NCBI RefSeq assembly: GCF_001854245.1
Contig: NZ_CP015381.1
Location: forward strand, 1,585,001-1,649,000
Direction of reading: 5' to 3'
From: Desulfococcus multivorans
Lineage (GTDB): Bacteria > Desulfobacterota > Desulfobacteria > Desulfobacterales > Desulfococcaceae
Length of the DNA: 64,000 bases
Shown: positions 1-11,107 of the stretch, one piece after another
Layout: every line of letters begins with the position of its first letter
Position numbering within the stretch: the stretch's first letter is position 1
Notes under the pieces: generated by a model
The model's database searches: none
What the model was told of the DNA's origin: nothing
Seen by the model: only the letters and a program-made list of their open reading frames with translations
Position numbers and translations under genes: made by a program

Positions 1-533
1 AGATGTCGGGGGTCCCTGATCTGGGTGTATAGCTTGCCGTCGGAAAAGGTTCCGGCGCCGCCTTCCCCGAACTGGACGTTGGATTCCGGATTGAAAACGC
101 GTTTCCGCCAAAATCTGAAGGTGTCCGTGGTACGCTCCCGCACCGTCTTTCCCCGCTCCAACAGGATGGGGCGAAAGCCCATCTGGGCGAGGAGCAGGCC
201 GGCGAACAGGCCGCATGGCCCGGTGCCGACCACCACCGGTCTCTCCCTCAAGGGAGACCGGACACGAGCGATAAAACGGTATAGGGTGTCCGGTGCCCGA
301 CTGACGTTGGGATCCCCGGCAAGGCGTGCCAGGATTTCGTCTTCCTTCGGGCTGTTGACGTCAAGGGTGTAGATAAAGGTGATGCGGTTTTGCCGCCGGG
401 CGTCGATGCTTCTCCGAAAGATGGTGTATCCCTCAAGGTGCTGGGTGCGTATGTCCAACCTCGTGAGGATGGCGTCCCGGAGCATACTCTCGGAATGGTT
501 GATGGGAAGCCGCACTTGAGTAATGCGCAACAT
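1..533 (-). CDS. FAD-dependent dehydrogenase, N-terminal part (runs off window)
   Basis: The reading frame is open from an ATG at 533 to the window edge, giving about 177 residues of a longer protein. Residues 1-95 form an N-terminal domain starting MLRITQVRLPI, followed by a dinucleotide-binding motif (VVVGTGPCGLFAGLLLAQMG) and the downstream segment VQFGEGGAGTFSDGKL. This arrangement is typical of the large uncharacterised FAD-dependent dehydrogenases (COG2509), which have a helical or ferredoxin-like N-terminal region before the Rossmann fold. The physiological substrate of that family is not known to me. The ferritin-like gene lies upstream on the same strand, with about 100 bases between its stop and this start. 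The C-terminal two thirds cannot be judged. Confidence 0.8.
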   Translation of the reverse strand, partial: MLRITQVRLPINHSESMLRDAILTRLDIRTQHLEGYTIFRRSIDARRQNRITFIYTLDVNSPKEDEILARLAGDPNVSRAPDTLYRFIARVRSPLRERPVVVGTGPCGLFAGLLLAQMGFRPILLERGKTVRERTTDTFRFWRKRVFNPESNVQFGEGGAGTFSDGKLYTQIRDPRH

Positions 534-629
534 GCTGGTTTTTCCTATGCCGGCCTGGGTTCAGACGCCGGCGATAAAGCCGTACAACACTGCAGCGGTG
601 ATGGGGCGCGCAGAGGGGCGGCGTTCGTC

Positions 630-1133
630 TCATTCCATGTCGAATTCTTTGATGTCGAACCAGTAGCCGGTGCGGCTGACGAAGTCGAGTTCCGCCTGTA
701 CGATCTCGATGTGCTCATTTTCGATCTCCAAAAACCGTGAGAACATGGGCCGGGTATCATCCGTCATTTCATCGACCATCCTGCGATAGAACCGGCTGGT
801 TTCCACCTCAACGGCCAGGGCCTTGGCAAGCATCCGTTTTTCATCGGTCCGATCCTCCTTGGACAGGGTCTCCTTCAGCACCGCCATCTCTTCCCGGATC
901 ACCCTTGCAGACGGAACGACGGATTTGAGGTCATCAATCCCGATCATACCGGTTTCGTTCCACTGCGCCAGTTTGTGGTGCAGGTAGTCGAGGTGCCGCT
1001 GTTCATCTTCGGCCAGAAGCGAGAAAACGCGAATGCCGGTCGGATCCCGGGTTGATGCCGCTGAATCCTGATATAGGTCCCGAATTTTAGTTTCGTAGAC
1101 GATGGCCGCCTGTATCGCTTCAGTCGGTGTCAT
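630..1133 (-). CDS. Rubrerythrin/ferritin-like diiron protein
   Basis: This 167-residue protein has the two-fold repeat of the rubrerythrin-type four-helix bundle. Likely diiron ligands are Glu14, Glu44 with His47, Glu109, and Glu138 with His141 (two ExxH motifs), and each E-x6-Y helix is recognisable (E14/Y21 and E109/Y116). There is no C-terminal rubredoxin CxxC pair, so it is a ferritin-like domain protein rather than a full rubrerythrin. In anaerobes such proteins usually reduce peroxide or handle iron; that role is inferred here. The ATG at 1133 follows an AAGGAG ribosome-binding site. It is upstream of the FAD-dependent dehydrogenase on the same strand, so redox coupling between the two is possible but unproven. 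Confidence 0.85.
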   Translation of the reverse strand: MTPTEAIQAAIVYETKIRDLYQDSAASTRDPTGIRVFSLLAEDEQRHLDYLHHKLAQWNETGMIGIDDLKSVVPSARVIREEMAVLKETLSKEDRTDEKRMLAKALAVEVETSRFYRRMVDEMTDDTRPMFSRFLEIENEHIEIVQAELDFVSRTGYWFDIKEFDME

Positions 1134-1468
1134 GGCATCTCCTTCGATGTCGGGTTAGGTGCCGTTACAGCCAGGTCCTTAACAAACGTATAGGGTTTTA
1201 ACGGCGTCAGCTCGTTCCTGTTTAGCAGAAACGAATTTCCGGTACAAGCTTCTCTCGCTTTGCATTAAATGTCGAGAAGTGAGGATTTGAATTTTCATTG
1301 ACCTGCCCCAGAGCGTAATGGTAATGATATAGCGCAATAAGATCAGATTCTTAATTCCGCCCCGGTCAATATCGACACGGATGCCGGGGCCGTCGATGTG
1401 TCGTCGCGGACCCGCGGTGGAAATGCGTGAAAAACCCGGACGGAAAGGGCAGGACAGATTTGAGAAGC
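1134..1468. other. Intergenic region between divergent genes
   Basis: This roughly 335-base region separates the ferritin-like gene (minus) from the L,D-transpeptidase gene (plus), so it should hold promoters for both. The part at 1260-1350 is relatively AT-rich. I saw no convincing sigma-70 pair, terminator or operator, and no coding frame that resembles a protein. Confidence 0.5.
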
Positions 1469-3220
1469 ATGGAGAAAGAGTGCGGCAGGATCAGCTTATG
1501 GACGGCGTCGACGGCATGGCTATATTTCAGGGTATCTCAGAAATCCTTCAGGCCGTTAGTCCGGCCGATTTTTAAGCAGCTTTTCGGTCTGTTTTTCCTT
1601 GGGACGATCATATTGACGATGGTGGCGCCGCGCTCCGGCTTTGCGGCGGAAGATATGGCGGCGCTGACAGCGGCCATGACGGAACATCTCGTATGTTATC
1701 CGATCGAACTGTTGGGTCACGAGAAACAGCAGCTGTCGGTGACCGACAAGGACCTCTGTCTGGCTGCCGCGTATCGCCGGACCGGTCTTCGACCCCTTTG
1801 GGTCACCCCCAAGGGGCCCGGGCCTGATGCCTCGGTGATCCTGTCTTTTCTCGTTCAGGCTGAAACAGAGGGGCTCGATCCGGGAAATTATGAGATTGAC
1901 CAGATCTCATCGCTTTTCGCCGAACGCGACCCCAGAATGCTCGCTCGACTCGATACCTTGTTGACTTTTAATTTGATCAAATACATTCACGATGTCAGCT
2001 GGGGGCGCATCAAATCGCTTGACGCCGGAATCCTCCCGAATTCCGGGTCGTGTGACGGCGATATCGAAACTGCGACGAAAATGGAACAGATTCTCTCGGT
2101 TCCCGATCTGGGCGCCTATCTTGCCGCGTTGCCTCCGTCCCACCGATACTACCGCCAGCTGAAGACGGCACTGAAAACCTACCGCGCACTGGAGGCGGCA
2201 GGGGGCTGGCCTGCCATCCCACCCGGGCCGACCATCCGGCCGGGTGATCATGACGATCGGATGCCTGACATTTTTCGCCGTTTATCGGTAACGGGGGATC
2301 TGGATACAGGGTTTCAGCCCACTATGTATTACGAGCCCGCTTTGAAAAGCGCGATCTTGCGGTTTCAACGCCGACACGGCCTGACACCCGACGGCGTGAT
2401 CGGTAAAAACACCTTCGCCGCTTTGAACATTTCAGTTTCCGATGCCGTCAAGCAGATCATTATCAACATGACGCGCTGGCGCTGGCAGGCGCATACCCTT
2501 GGTGAAAAATACGTCCTCGTCAATATCGCTAATTTCGATCTGACGGCGGTTGACGACGGTGTCGAAGTGCTCAGCTTTCCCGTTATCGTGGGAAAATTTC
2601 AGCATCAGACTCCCATCTTCAGCGACCGTATCCGCTATGTCGATATCAACCCGTACTGGAACGTCCCGCCAAGCATCGCCAAAAATGAAGAACTGCCAAA
2701 GCTCAGACGAGATCCGAATCACTTAAAGAAGCAGCATATACGACTCTTCTCCGGTTGGAGCGCCGAGGCTCACGAGATTGATTCCCGCACCGTCGATTGG
2801 CGCAATATGAGCCCCCAACGTATGGCGGGATTCAGGCTTCGTCAGGATCCCGGCCCTTGGAATGCCCTGGGCCGGATCAAATTTGTTTTTCCCAACCCAT
2901 ACGATGTCTACCTTCACGACACCCCCACCCAGAATCTGTTTACGCGGACCCAGAGAGATTTCAGTCATGGTTGCATACGCGTGAGCGATCCCATGGGGCT
3001 GGCCGCATTCCTGTTAACATCCGAGACGAGCGTCTTGACCAGAGAGGCGGTTCGCAGGATCGTTGAAAAACGAAAACGCACCGTCATTCGACTTCCGGAG
3101 CCGGTGCCCGTCCATATCACCTACCAGACTTCCTGGGTTGACAAAAACGGTATAATATATTTTAATAAAGACATCTACGGTCGTGACGACAAGCTCAGGC
3201 GTGCCATGTTCGCCGAATAG
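1469..3220 (+). CDS. L,D-transpeptidase, YcbB/LdtD type
   Basis: The product is about 583 residues from the ATG at 1469; a GTG at 1427 is an alternative, but a GAGAAG sequence precedes 1469. An N-terminal hydrophobic segment ending in SGFAAED is a signal peptide or anchor. It is followed by the scaffold domain of large L,D-transpeptidases, a peptidoglycan-binding domain (AILRFQRRHGLTPDGVIG), and a C-terminal YkuD catalytic domain with HDTPTQNLF and the SHGCIRV signature; the catalytic Cys codon is at about 2972. Enzymes of this class form 3-3 cross-links in peptidoglycan or attach proteins to it in the periplasm. The next gene encodes a DUF882 protein and lies 115 bases downstream, so the two probably act together on the cell wall. 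Confidence 0.9.
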   Translation: MEKECGRISLWTASTAWLYFRVSQKSFRPLVRPIFKQLFGLFFLGTIILTMVAPRSGFAAEDMAALTAAMTEHLVCYPIELLGHEKQQLSVTDKDLCLAAAYRRTGLRPLWVTPKGPGPDASVILSFLVQAETEGLDPGNYEIDQISSLFAERDPRMLARLDTLLTFNLIKYIHDVSWGRIKSLDAGILPNSGSCDGDIETATKMEQILSVPDLGAYLAALPPSHRYYRQLKTALKTYRALEAAGGWPAIPPGPTIRPGDHDDRMPDIFRRLSVTGDLDTGFQPTMYYEPALKSAILRFQRRHGLTPDGVIGKNTFAALNISVSDAVKQIIINMTRWRWQAHTLGEKYVLVNIANFDLTAVDDGVEVLSFPVIVGKFQHQTPIFSDRIRYVDINPYWNVPPSIAKNEELPKLRRDPNHLKKQHIRLFSGWSAEAHEIDSRTVDWRNMSPQRMAGFRLRQDPGPWNALGRIKFVFPNPYDVYLHDTPTQNLFTRTQRDFSHGCIRVSDPMGLAAFLLTSETSVLTREAVRRIVEKRKRTVIRLPEPVPVHITYQTSWVDKNGIIYFNKDIYGRDDKLRRAMFAE

Positions 3221-3335
3221 CCTGCTCCCCGGCCGCATAGACATCGGGTCGGCCATTGTGTTCCTACCAGCAGTATCGAAATGGCTATCGTCGTCAATTG
3301 AAACTCCAAAGAAAACGAAACAAAGGCAATCTCAA

Positions 3336-3875
3336 ATGGTTAACATCAGTCGCCGGCGTTTCCTTGCCGTCTCTGCTCAGGCCGCAGCCGGAATACTCAT
3401 CTGCCCACCGATGGAGTGTTGGGCGAGGGCGCCCAGAAAATTTCGGCTTTCATTTTTTCACACCCACACGGAAGAATGTTTAAAGATCGTTCATACCCCG
3501 GGACGATGTTCCCGATCGGTGGAGAAAAAAATCAGAGGGTTTCTTCGAGACTTTCGGACGGGAGACACCCATCCCATCGATCCCGGCCTCCTGGACATGC
3601 TTTGTAAAATTCAGGCGGCTACCGGAAGCCGAGGCACCATCGAAATCGTTTCGGGTTACCGATCGCCACAAACCAACCACCGTTTGCGCCAAAGCACCCG
3701 GGGCGTTGCCAAGAAAAGCTTTCACATGAAAGGTCGGGCCATTGATATCCGCATAGCGGATCTCTCCACCAGAAGACTCCGGGATACGGCGACTTCGCTG
3801 CGAAGCGGCGGAGTAGGCTATTATGCCAAGTCGGATTTCGTCCATTTGGACACCGGCGTATTCAGAACCTGGTAA
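3336..3875 (+). CDS. DUF882/YcbK-like (M15-type) murein-associated protein, Tat signal
   Basis: This 179-residue protein starts at the ATG at 3336, where the sequence MVNISRRRFLAV gives a twin-arginine (Tat) export signal; an upstream extension of the frame to 3183 overlaps the preceding gene and lacks that signal at its start. The mature part carries the DUF882/peptidase M15 pattern: SGYRSPQTN, the metal-binding segment SFHMKGRAIDI, and the C-terminal DFVHLDTG with a second His. The family is related to D,D-carboxypeptidases such as VanY and is often encoded next to L,D-transpeptidases, as here. It probably acts on peptidoglycan in the periplasm; the exact bond cleaved is unknown. Confidence 0.88.
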   Translation: MVNISRRRFLAVSAQAAAGILICPPMECWARAPRKFRLSFFHTHTEECLKIVHTPGRCSRSVEKKIRGFLRDFRTGDTHPIDPGLLDMLCKIQAATGSRGTIEIVSGYRSPQTNHRLRQSTRGVAKKSFHMKGRAIDIRIADLSTRRLRDTATSLRSGGVGYYAKSDFVHLDTGVFRTW

Positions 3876-3941
3876 TGGGAATTTCTGTTGAGAGATCCCC
3901 AGGCACATCAGGGGGGTACAGATCAACGGATCGAGCATCAT

Positions 3942-4955
3942 TTATCCGGTCGTAAGCGTTTTTTGTGCATAATTGGCCAACCCCCACAGATTGGCCTCCG
4001 GCTTTCGGATGAGCATTACCGGTATGCTTGAAACGTATCCGGAAAGGCGGCCTTTGGCCTTGAAAGACAGGACGAAGGCCGCCCTGGTCAAAAACGGACG
4101 GATTTTCGGGGCAATGCCGCCACCGATGTAGATGCCGCCTCCGGCCCCATACCGCATTGCCAGATTCCCGGCCTCGGCGCCTAGAATGGATACGAAAATT
4201 TCGACGGTTCTGACGGTGATTGCCGTTGCATCGGTACCGGATAGGGCATTCCGTGCAATTATCGCGGCAGGGTCCTCTGCTGTTTCGATTCGCTTTTTCA
4301 ACCATGACGGTTCAAAACAGATGCGTTTGTCTGCGAGGTACCGGTAGATGTTGCAGATGCCGGGACCTGAGCAGACCCGTTCATAGCTGACGTGGTTCCC
4401 GCGTTTCAGGAGGAAGTCCAGAAGGCCGATCTCCATGGCATTGGTAGGGGCAAAATCAGCGTGCCCGCCTTCGGAGGGGAAGACCTGAAAACCGTTTTCA
4501 GAAGGCACCAGGAACGATTCTCCCAATCCGGTTCCCGGTGCGATGAGGGCTGCGGGAGATCGAAGGCAGCGCTTTCCGGAATGGATGATCTCGATGTCGT
4601 TTTCCCCCAACACCTCTATGGCATAGCCCAGGGCCTCGACGTCGTTGATAATCCTGACCTCGGAAAACCCTATGGCTGTTTTAAGCTTTTTGGCATTGAT
4701 GGTCCAGGTCAGGTTGGTAGCGCCGGCAGAATCTTCAGTCACCGGCCCCGCAACGCCGATGACGACGGCTTTGGGAAGAATTCCCAGCGAACTCCGGTAG
4801 TTTTGGATGATCTTATCAATTCCGGGATAGACCCGGCTCTCATAGATTTTGATGCCTTGCGGGAAGATATTTCCGTTCGGACCATTGCAAACGGCCAGTC
4901 GGGTGTGGGTACCGCCCACATCGATCAACAGAGCGCCGCCATCGTTCCCATCCAT
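3942..4955 (-). CDS. glk: Glucokinase
   Basis: The 337-residue product matches bacterial glucokinase of the Glk family (PF02685). It has the N-terminal phosphate-binding motif LLIDVGGTHTRLAVC, the NLTWTINA substrate region, the IINDVEALGYA catalytic Asp segment, the LIAPGTGLGESFL motif, SEGGHADFAP for sugar binding, and a late glycine-rich loop (GGIYIGGGIAPKI). It phosphorylates glucose to glucose 6-phosphate with ATP in the cytoplasm. The gene stands alone, facing the cell-wall genes with their 3' ends converging. The start at 4955 is the first in-frame ATG and gives the normal N terminus. Confidence 0.92.
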   Translation of the reverse strand: MDGNDGGALLIDVGGTHTRLAVCNGPNGNIFPQGIKIYESRVYPGIDKIIQNYRSSLGILPKAVVIGVAGPVTEDSAGATNLTWTINAKKLKTAIGFSEVRIINDVEALGYAIEVLGENDIEIIHSGKRCLRSPAALIAPGTGLGESFLVPSENGFQVFPSEGGHADFAPTNAMEIGLLDFLLKRGNHVSYERVCSGPGICNIYRYLADKRICFEPSWLKKRIETAEDPAAIIARNALSGTDATAITVRTVEIFVSILGAEAGNLAMRYGAGGGIYIGGGIAPKIRPFLTRAAFVLSFKAKGRLSGYVSSIPVMLIRKPEANLWGLANYAQKTLTTG

Positions 4956-5217
4956 TGATTCAGCTGTCCTTACGATGACATTGCCGGTATATGTGAACTC
5001 AGCGCTGATCTATGTGATATCGCCATGGTAAATGTGCCTTGCTGTCGGTTGTATCAGCCGGAATCCCCAACAGTCGATCCGATACCCCGGTATTGATTCT
5101 GACTGCAGAGAAACGCAGACGCTGTTCCGGGCTTGAAAGTGAGTCGTGTTTTTCGGGAAGGACGGGAGATGCGCCCATACGTGAATTAAGCCGGGTATGC
5201 GTATTTCGTGCTGCCGA

Positions 5218-5760
5218 TTATGGGCTTGCATATCCGCTGCCGATGGCTGAAAGCGGCAGATTCAGCTCCAACTCCGGCACCCTGAGGGCGATCCAGGCGG
5301 TAAAGGTGTTGCTGTTGGGCCCTGGAAAGACCTTGTAGATCGTTTTCCATGGATAGGCGCGGGCGGCCTCGTCCACGGCGTCGATAAGATCATCGACGCC
5401 CGGTCCCCGGTGCTCCCTGAGGATGCGGGGCTTCTCGCCGAACCAGTAACGGTCGGGGACGTCCCGGGCGATCCGCATGACCGGAAGACCACGATATTCC
5501 CGCCAACCCACCACGTCGTACACGGTGTATTCGCTTTCGCCGGTTCGTTTGGCGGCGATCCATGTGTGGATGGCGAACCAACCCCGCCAACCCCAGGCGT
5601 CGGCACCGTAGACCTGCAGCACCGCTTCACGCGTGAGAGAAGGATCCGGAGCGATCCCCGCCGATTCTCGGCTGGCGGTGCGCCAGTCCTTACCGGAAAA
5701 ACAGCCCGACAGCATCGATCCCGTCAGCACAACTATTGCGAATGACCTTAAAAGATCCAT
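5218..5760 (-). CDS. DUF3750 lipoprotein, apparently short at the C terminus
   Basis: From the ATG at 5760 the 180-residue product begins with a lipoprotein signal ending in the lipobox LSGC, so it should be lipid-anchored. The remainder resembles DUF3750: AWGWRGWFAIHTWIA, the VGWREYRGLPV region, a PNSNTF motif and LPLSAIGSGY near the end. As I recall the family, members continue several tens of residues past the LP..AIG motif, whereas this one stops at SGYASP, so it may be C-terminally truncated. The PNSNTF motif and an overall papain-like (NlpC-like) appearance are suggestive, but no activity is known to me. A longer frame begins at 5829 but would place the signal sequence internally. Confidence 0.7.
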   Translation of the reverse strand: MDLLRSFAIVVLTGSMLSGCFSGKDWRTASRESAGIAPDPSLTREAVLQVYGADAWGWRGWFAIHTWIAAKRTGESEYTVYDVVGWREYRGLPVMRIARDVPDRYWFGEKPRILREHRGPGVDDLIDAVDEAARAYPWKTIYKVFPGPNSNTFTAWIALRVPELELNLPLSAIGSGYASP

Positions 5761-5914
5761 CTTCTTATATCGCGGGTGCTTCCCTTCCGGTGTTAACGGC
5801 CGATAGGGACGGGGTGATGCCCGCATCACCCCCCTGCCGGTACCTGAACGAGCCGGACGGCGATTGAGCCGTAACGGACCTCACCGGACGTCGAAGGTTG
5901 TATTCAGAAAAATA

Positions 5915-5942
5915 TAATTACTATAATGGAATAGAATGTCAA
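5915..5942 (-). promoter_or_regulatory. Possible sigma-70 promoter for the DUF3750 gene
   Basis: On the minus strand TTGACA (plus-strand 5937-5942) is followed after 16 bases by TAATTA (5915-5920) in an AT-rich stretch. It lies about 155 bases upstream of the chosen start codon at 5760. Only sequence resemblance supports this. Confidence 0.4.
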
Positions 5943-5991
5943 GCCGTTACAGGACGAATCCGATTGAGTCGCCTGCCATCGTGTCCGAAGG

Positions 5992-6417
5992 TTATGTCAA
6001 CTTAAGCTCAGAGGTACAGTTCGGGCAACGCGTCGCCTTGATGGGAATATCTGTGAAGCAGTTCGGACATTGCTTAGTCGTGGGTTCGGGTGGTGCTTCC
6101 TCTTTTTTGACCAGTCGGTTCATCTGCTTGATAACCATGAAGATGGCAAACGCGACGATGAGAAAATCCAGGACGGTGTTGATAAAGACGCCATAATTGA
6201 TGGCTACGGCTTCCGCATCGGCTGTCTTGTCCTTAAGCGTGACGGCCAGGTTCGAAAAATCGACATTCCCCATGAGCATACCGATGGGCGGCATGATGAC
6301 GTCGTTCACCAGAGAACTGACAATCTTGCCGAACGCGCCGCCGATGATAATGCCTACGGCCATGTCGACGACATTGCCCCGCATGGCAAATTCCTTGAAT
6401 TCCTTAATCATTCCCAT
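5992..6417 (-). CDS. mscL: Large-conductance mechanosensitive channel MscL
   Basis: This 141-residue inner-membrane protein starts [20 protein letters not shown], the conserved amphipathic N terminus of MscL. It is followed by the first transmembrane helix with the pore sequence [16 protein letters not shown], a periplasmic loop, and a second helix ([16 protein letters not shown]). The C terminus carries two CPNC motifs (a zinc-ribbon-like tail) in place of the plain helical bundle; similar tails occur in MscL of other anaerobes. The channel opens under hypo-osmotic shock to release solutes. An AAAGGG ribosome-binding site precedes the ATG. Confidence 0.95.
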   Translation of the reverse strand: MGMIKEFKEFAMRGNVVDMAVGIIIGGAFGKIVSSLVNDVIMPPIGMLMGNVDFSNLAVTLKDKTADAEAVAINYGVFINTVLDFLIVAFAIFMVIKQMNRLVKKEEAPPEPTTKQCPNCFTDIPIKATRCPNCTSELKLT

Positions 6418-6806
6418 GTGCTGATCCCTTTCGTTTTGTGTGATTTGATCGTGCCGTTCGAATTTTTGATGCTTATGTCCTGCTTCATTCAGTTACGGAA
6501 GCGTTTGATCCCAAGGGGAAGTCCGGTGCTGTGGCCAACGACGCCACCTCAATTCCGGCGCCGATGCCCAACACGAAAAAACCATCTGCCGAATTGAACA
6601 ATTGGGGTTTCATATCTCATAGTTCATGAGATTCTCCTTTTTAGAGAAAATGTCAATTCATATTTTGATAATTCGGAAAAAAAGGATAGCTGCGGAGGTA
6701 TCGGCTTTAAGATCGTTCAGGGCCGGGCGATGGATCCGGAGGGCGTCAATGACTTCCGCGGTGCGACGGTGCTGCACAAACAGGTCGACATTATAATGAT
6801 GAGATT
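6418..6806. other. Intergenic region with a possible degenerate receiver-domain remnant
   Basis: This 389-base stretch lies between the mscL start and the histidine kinase stop. At 6658-6806 the minus strand, in a different frame from the kinase, reads GFGHQVLK... and ends with segments such as IDALRIHRPAL and TSAAI, which faintly resemble the last half of a response-regulator receiver domain. Two short hairpins at about 6613-6652 (ATCTCAT...ATGAGAT and TTCTC...GAGAA) might end kinase transcription. No intact gene is visible. Confidence 0.35.
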
Positions 6807-9020
<2,214 letters not shown>

Positions 9021-9101
9021 CAGGCTTCATGAGCCTGACGCGCTGCATGAACCCTGGAAACATGACTTTTTGACCTTTACAGTTTTGGGATCAACCGGAA
9101 T

Positions 9102-9890
9102 TTAAATGCGGCTTCTCGATGCAACCTCTTGGGACGAATTTCTTTTCAGGGTTTTTAATCCATAGGGGCAGACAGCCGAACAGATGCCGCAATTGTGCCC
9201 GTTGTGATACGCGGGATAGTGCTTCTTTTTCCATTGGTCACAGGCTTGTGCGTCCAATATCGCCGTTCTGGGCAGCCCGGGATGCCATGTTCCGCCTTTC
9301 AGGGCCTTTGCAGGACAAGCCTCTACGCAGCGCATGCAACGGCCGCAGAAATTTTTCTCCACGGCAGGTCCGCAGGGCAGGGGGATGTCGCTGAAAACAG
9401 TCCCAAGCCGTACCCACGGCCCAAAGGGGCGCGTGATGATCTGGCAATGGCGACCCACCCACCCTATCCCTGCTCTGGTGGCCGCCGTCTTGTGGGGAAA
9501 ATCCCCCTTGATGTTGATCCGGTCTGTCCGGTCTGAAACCGCCAGGGGTTTGGATCGGAATCCCCTGCTTTTGATTTCGGCCGACAGCGCTTGCGATAGT
9601 TCATGGATACGGTTGTTTACCCTGGCATATTCATCGGCGTATGCTGAGTTGGGGCCGTTTTGGATGCCGGCCATGATGCGAGGCGTCATGGGGATCGCCC
9701 ATGACAACGCAAGGGGAAAACTTTTACCTTGCAAATCAAGGGGCGTGGTAAATCCCCGAAGGTCCGCCGCACCCCACAGGATGATCTTTCGTGTCGCCAT
9801 CCATTCCGTCAGCCATTTTGGGAAGACGTGTGAACCATCCGACATGAAACAATTCTTTTCATTGCGTGTTGATTCAGGTGCTGTACTCAA
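9102..9890 (-). CDS. QueG-like 4Fe-4S double-cluster protein
   Basis: The 262-residue product contains a C-terminal double 4Fe-4S domain (CGRCMRCVEACPAKAL, then CGICSAVCPYGL) after a domain resembling epoxyqueuosine reductase-type proteins (COG1600; for example AATRAGIGWVGRH). It is shorter than true QueG, which has about 370 residues, and lacks the HEAT-repeat tail, so it is better called a QueG-like iron-sulfur protein of unknown substrate. The start appears to be a TTG at 9890, which overlaps the DUF488 stop codon by four bases and follows a GAGGGG site; an ATG at 9845 is the alternative. The overlap implies translational coupling with the DUF488 gene. Confidence 0.8.
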   Translation of the reverse strand: MSTAPESTRNEKNCFMSDGSHVFPKWLTEWMATRKIILWGAADLRGFTTPLDLQGKSFPLALSWAIPMTPRIMAGIQNGPNSAYADEYARVNNRIHELSQALSAEIKSRGFRSKPLAVSDRTDRINIKGDFPHKTAATRAGIGWVGRHCQIITRPFGPWVRLGTVFSDIPLPCGPAVEKNFCGRCMRCVEACPAKALKGGTWHPGLPRTAILDAQACDQWKKKHYPAYHNGHNCGICSAVCPYGLKTLKRNSSQEVASRSRI

Positions 9891-10273
9891 GCGATCTTTG
9901 CCCCTCTTTTTTCAAGCAGTTCCCTCAGTATCGAGCGATGACAACGGGATTCGTCCTCGCAGTAGCAGCCGATGGAAAAATGGGTCTGATGAGAGAGTGC
10001 CGCGAGCAGATCGAGATCCCGCTTCGCTTCGGATGATTTCATTTCAGCGATGAATCTGCGTTTGAACGTCTTCCAGGAAGTTTCGTCCCTGAGAGGCGAG
10101 GCCTCTTTCAACAGCGCCTCGCTGGGGGCGAGATTTGGAAACCAGACGTCATAGAAGTTTTTCGAGGCATAGTCCGATTTTTTTACACCCCGTGGGGGGC
10201 GCCGAACCGTGCCGATACGCAATCCTTCGTCCTGCCCTCTCGGGCTGCCCAATCTGATAATCCTTATCGTCAT
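9887..10273 (-). CDS. DUF488 family protein
   Basis: This 128-residue protein matches the DUF488 family: an early basic segment (RIIRLGSPRG), YDVWFPNLAPS, W-x-x-F-K-R-R-F in the middle, and a C-terminal SIGCYCEDESRCHRSIL segment with conserved Cys and His. That C-terminal motif is the most conserved part of the family and could bind a metal or act on nucleic acid; the function is not established. The stop overlaps the TTG start of the QueG-like gene, so they form a two-gene operon. Confidence 0.82.
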   Translation of the reverse strand: MTIRIIRLGSPRGQDEGLRIGTVRRPPRGVKKSDYASKNFYDVWFPNLAPSEALLKEASPLRDETSWKTFKRRFIAEMKSSEAKRDLDLLAALSHQTHFSIGCYCEDESRCHRSILRELLEKRGAKIA

Positions 10274-10582
10274 TTTGGCTCCACACCGGTTGTTGTTCAG
10301 ATCCTCTCGCAGTCCGCATCATCCGGTGCAATATCTTTCATCCTCTGCAGCGGACGATACGTATATATAATGCCGCAACTCACCAGAAGACAAGAAGGAT
10401 GTTGAATCATTGTTTGCCGGCGTTCTGTGAACGGGATTTTTGTTCCCACCCCTGGGATCATCGTGGTAGTGTTTGGCGATAAAAATCTGGGGCCATCGTC
10501 CCCGACCGATTGGACAACCTTTAAAACGGGTTTGGTCGGGGGATTCGGGTCTGATCAATGAAAAAAACAGGGGTGCTGGAAA
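10274..10582. other. Intergenic region between divergent genes
   Basis: About 309 bases separate the DUF488 gene (minus) from the YkgJ-like gene (plus) and should contain two divergent promoters. I recognised no clear promoter pair, operator or RNA structure here. Confidence 0.4.
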
Positions 10583-11098
10583 ATGAAGCGGATACAGGCT
10601 GCCATGCATGAAAATCTCATGATCGCAATGGATGCGTTCCGGAAATTGCCCGGGAAAAAAATGCAGGCTGCGGAAATGCGGATCAGAGAAATTATCTTCC
10701 TGAAATATCAGATGGAAGCCATTGCAGACCAAAAGGGATATTCCCAGGCCTGCAGGAATTTCATTCCCATATGCAAAGGGGAGTGCTGCAAATGGCATTT
10801 CCCGGGAAACCTGACCCATCTGGATTTCTTTGCCGCAATATTTGATATGTCGGAGGCTGAGCAGGCAACGATGGCGGAATTGATCCTCAACAATCATAAG
10901 CACCAGTGTCCTGTGTTACTTGAGACCGGATGTTTTCTGTCATTCGAACGGCGGCCTGTTATCTGTACAAACGCCTATCCCTGTTTTCATGACCAATCGT
11001 ACTGGAATGCAAAAGAGCGGCAAAATATTCTGTTTAAAAAGGCATTTGATTCTCTTGAAGCTATCGTTCCGTTCCAGAATGACAGGACCGTTGAATGA
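10583..11098 (+). CDS. YkgJ-like CxxxCC cysteine cluster protein
   Basis: The 171-residue protein has an N-terminal helical region followed by a cysteine pattern of the zinc/iron-chelating YkgJ type: ICKGECCKWHFP at about residues 64-75, then CPVLLETGCFLSFERRP and ICTNAYPCF. These cysteines probably bind one metal or an iron-sulfur cluster; the biological role is unknown. There is no signal peptide or membrane segment. The stop codon lies inside an 18-base perfect palindrome, and a half copy of the palindromic repeat follows immediately. Confidence 0.75.
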   Translation: MKRIQAAMHENLMIAMDAFRKLPGKKMQAAEMRIREIIFLKYQMEAIADQKGYSQACRNFIPICKGECCKWHFPGNLTHLDFFAAIFDMSEAEQATMAELILNNHKHQCPVLLETGCFLSFERRPVICTNAYPCFHDQSYWNAKERQNILFKKAFDSLEAIVPFQNDRTVE

Positions 11099-11107
11099 TC
11101 ATTCAAC
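11090..11107. repeat. 18-base perfect palindrome over a stop codon
   Basis: GTTGAATGATCATTCAAC reads the same on both strands. It includes the last codons and the TGA of the YkgJ-like gene and runs into the partial palindromic repeat that follows. It could act as a weak terminator stem or be the joint where the repeat inserted. Confidence 0.6.

Noticed and set aside
1310-1345. Possible iron-regulator box near the ferritin-like gene
   Set aside because: The sequence GTAATGGTAATGATATAG only partly fits a Fur-type inverted repeat and is far from the start codon.
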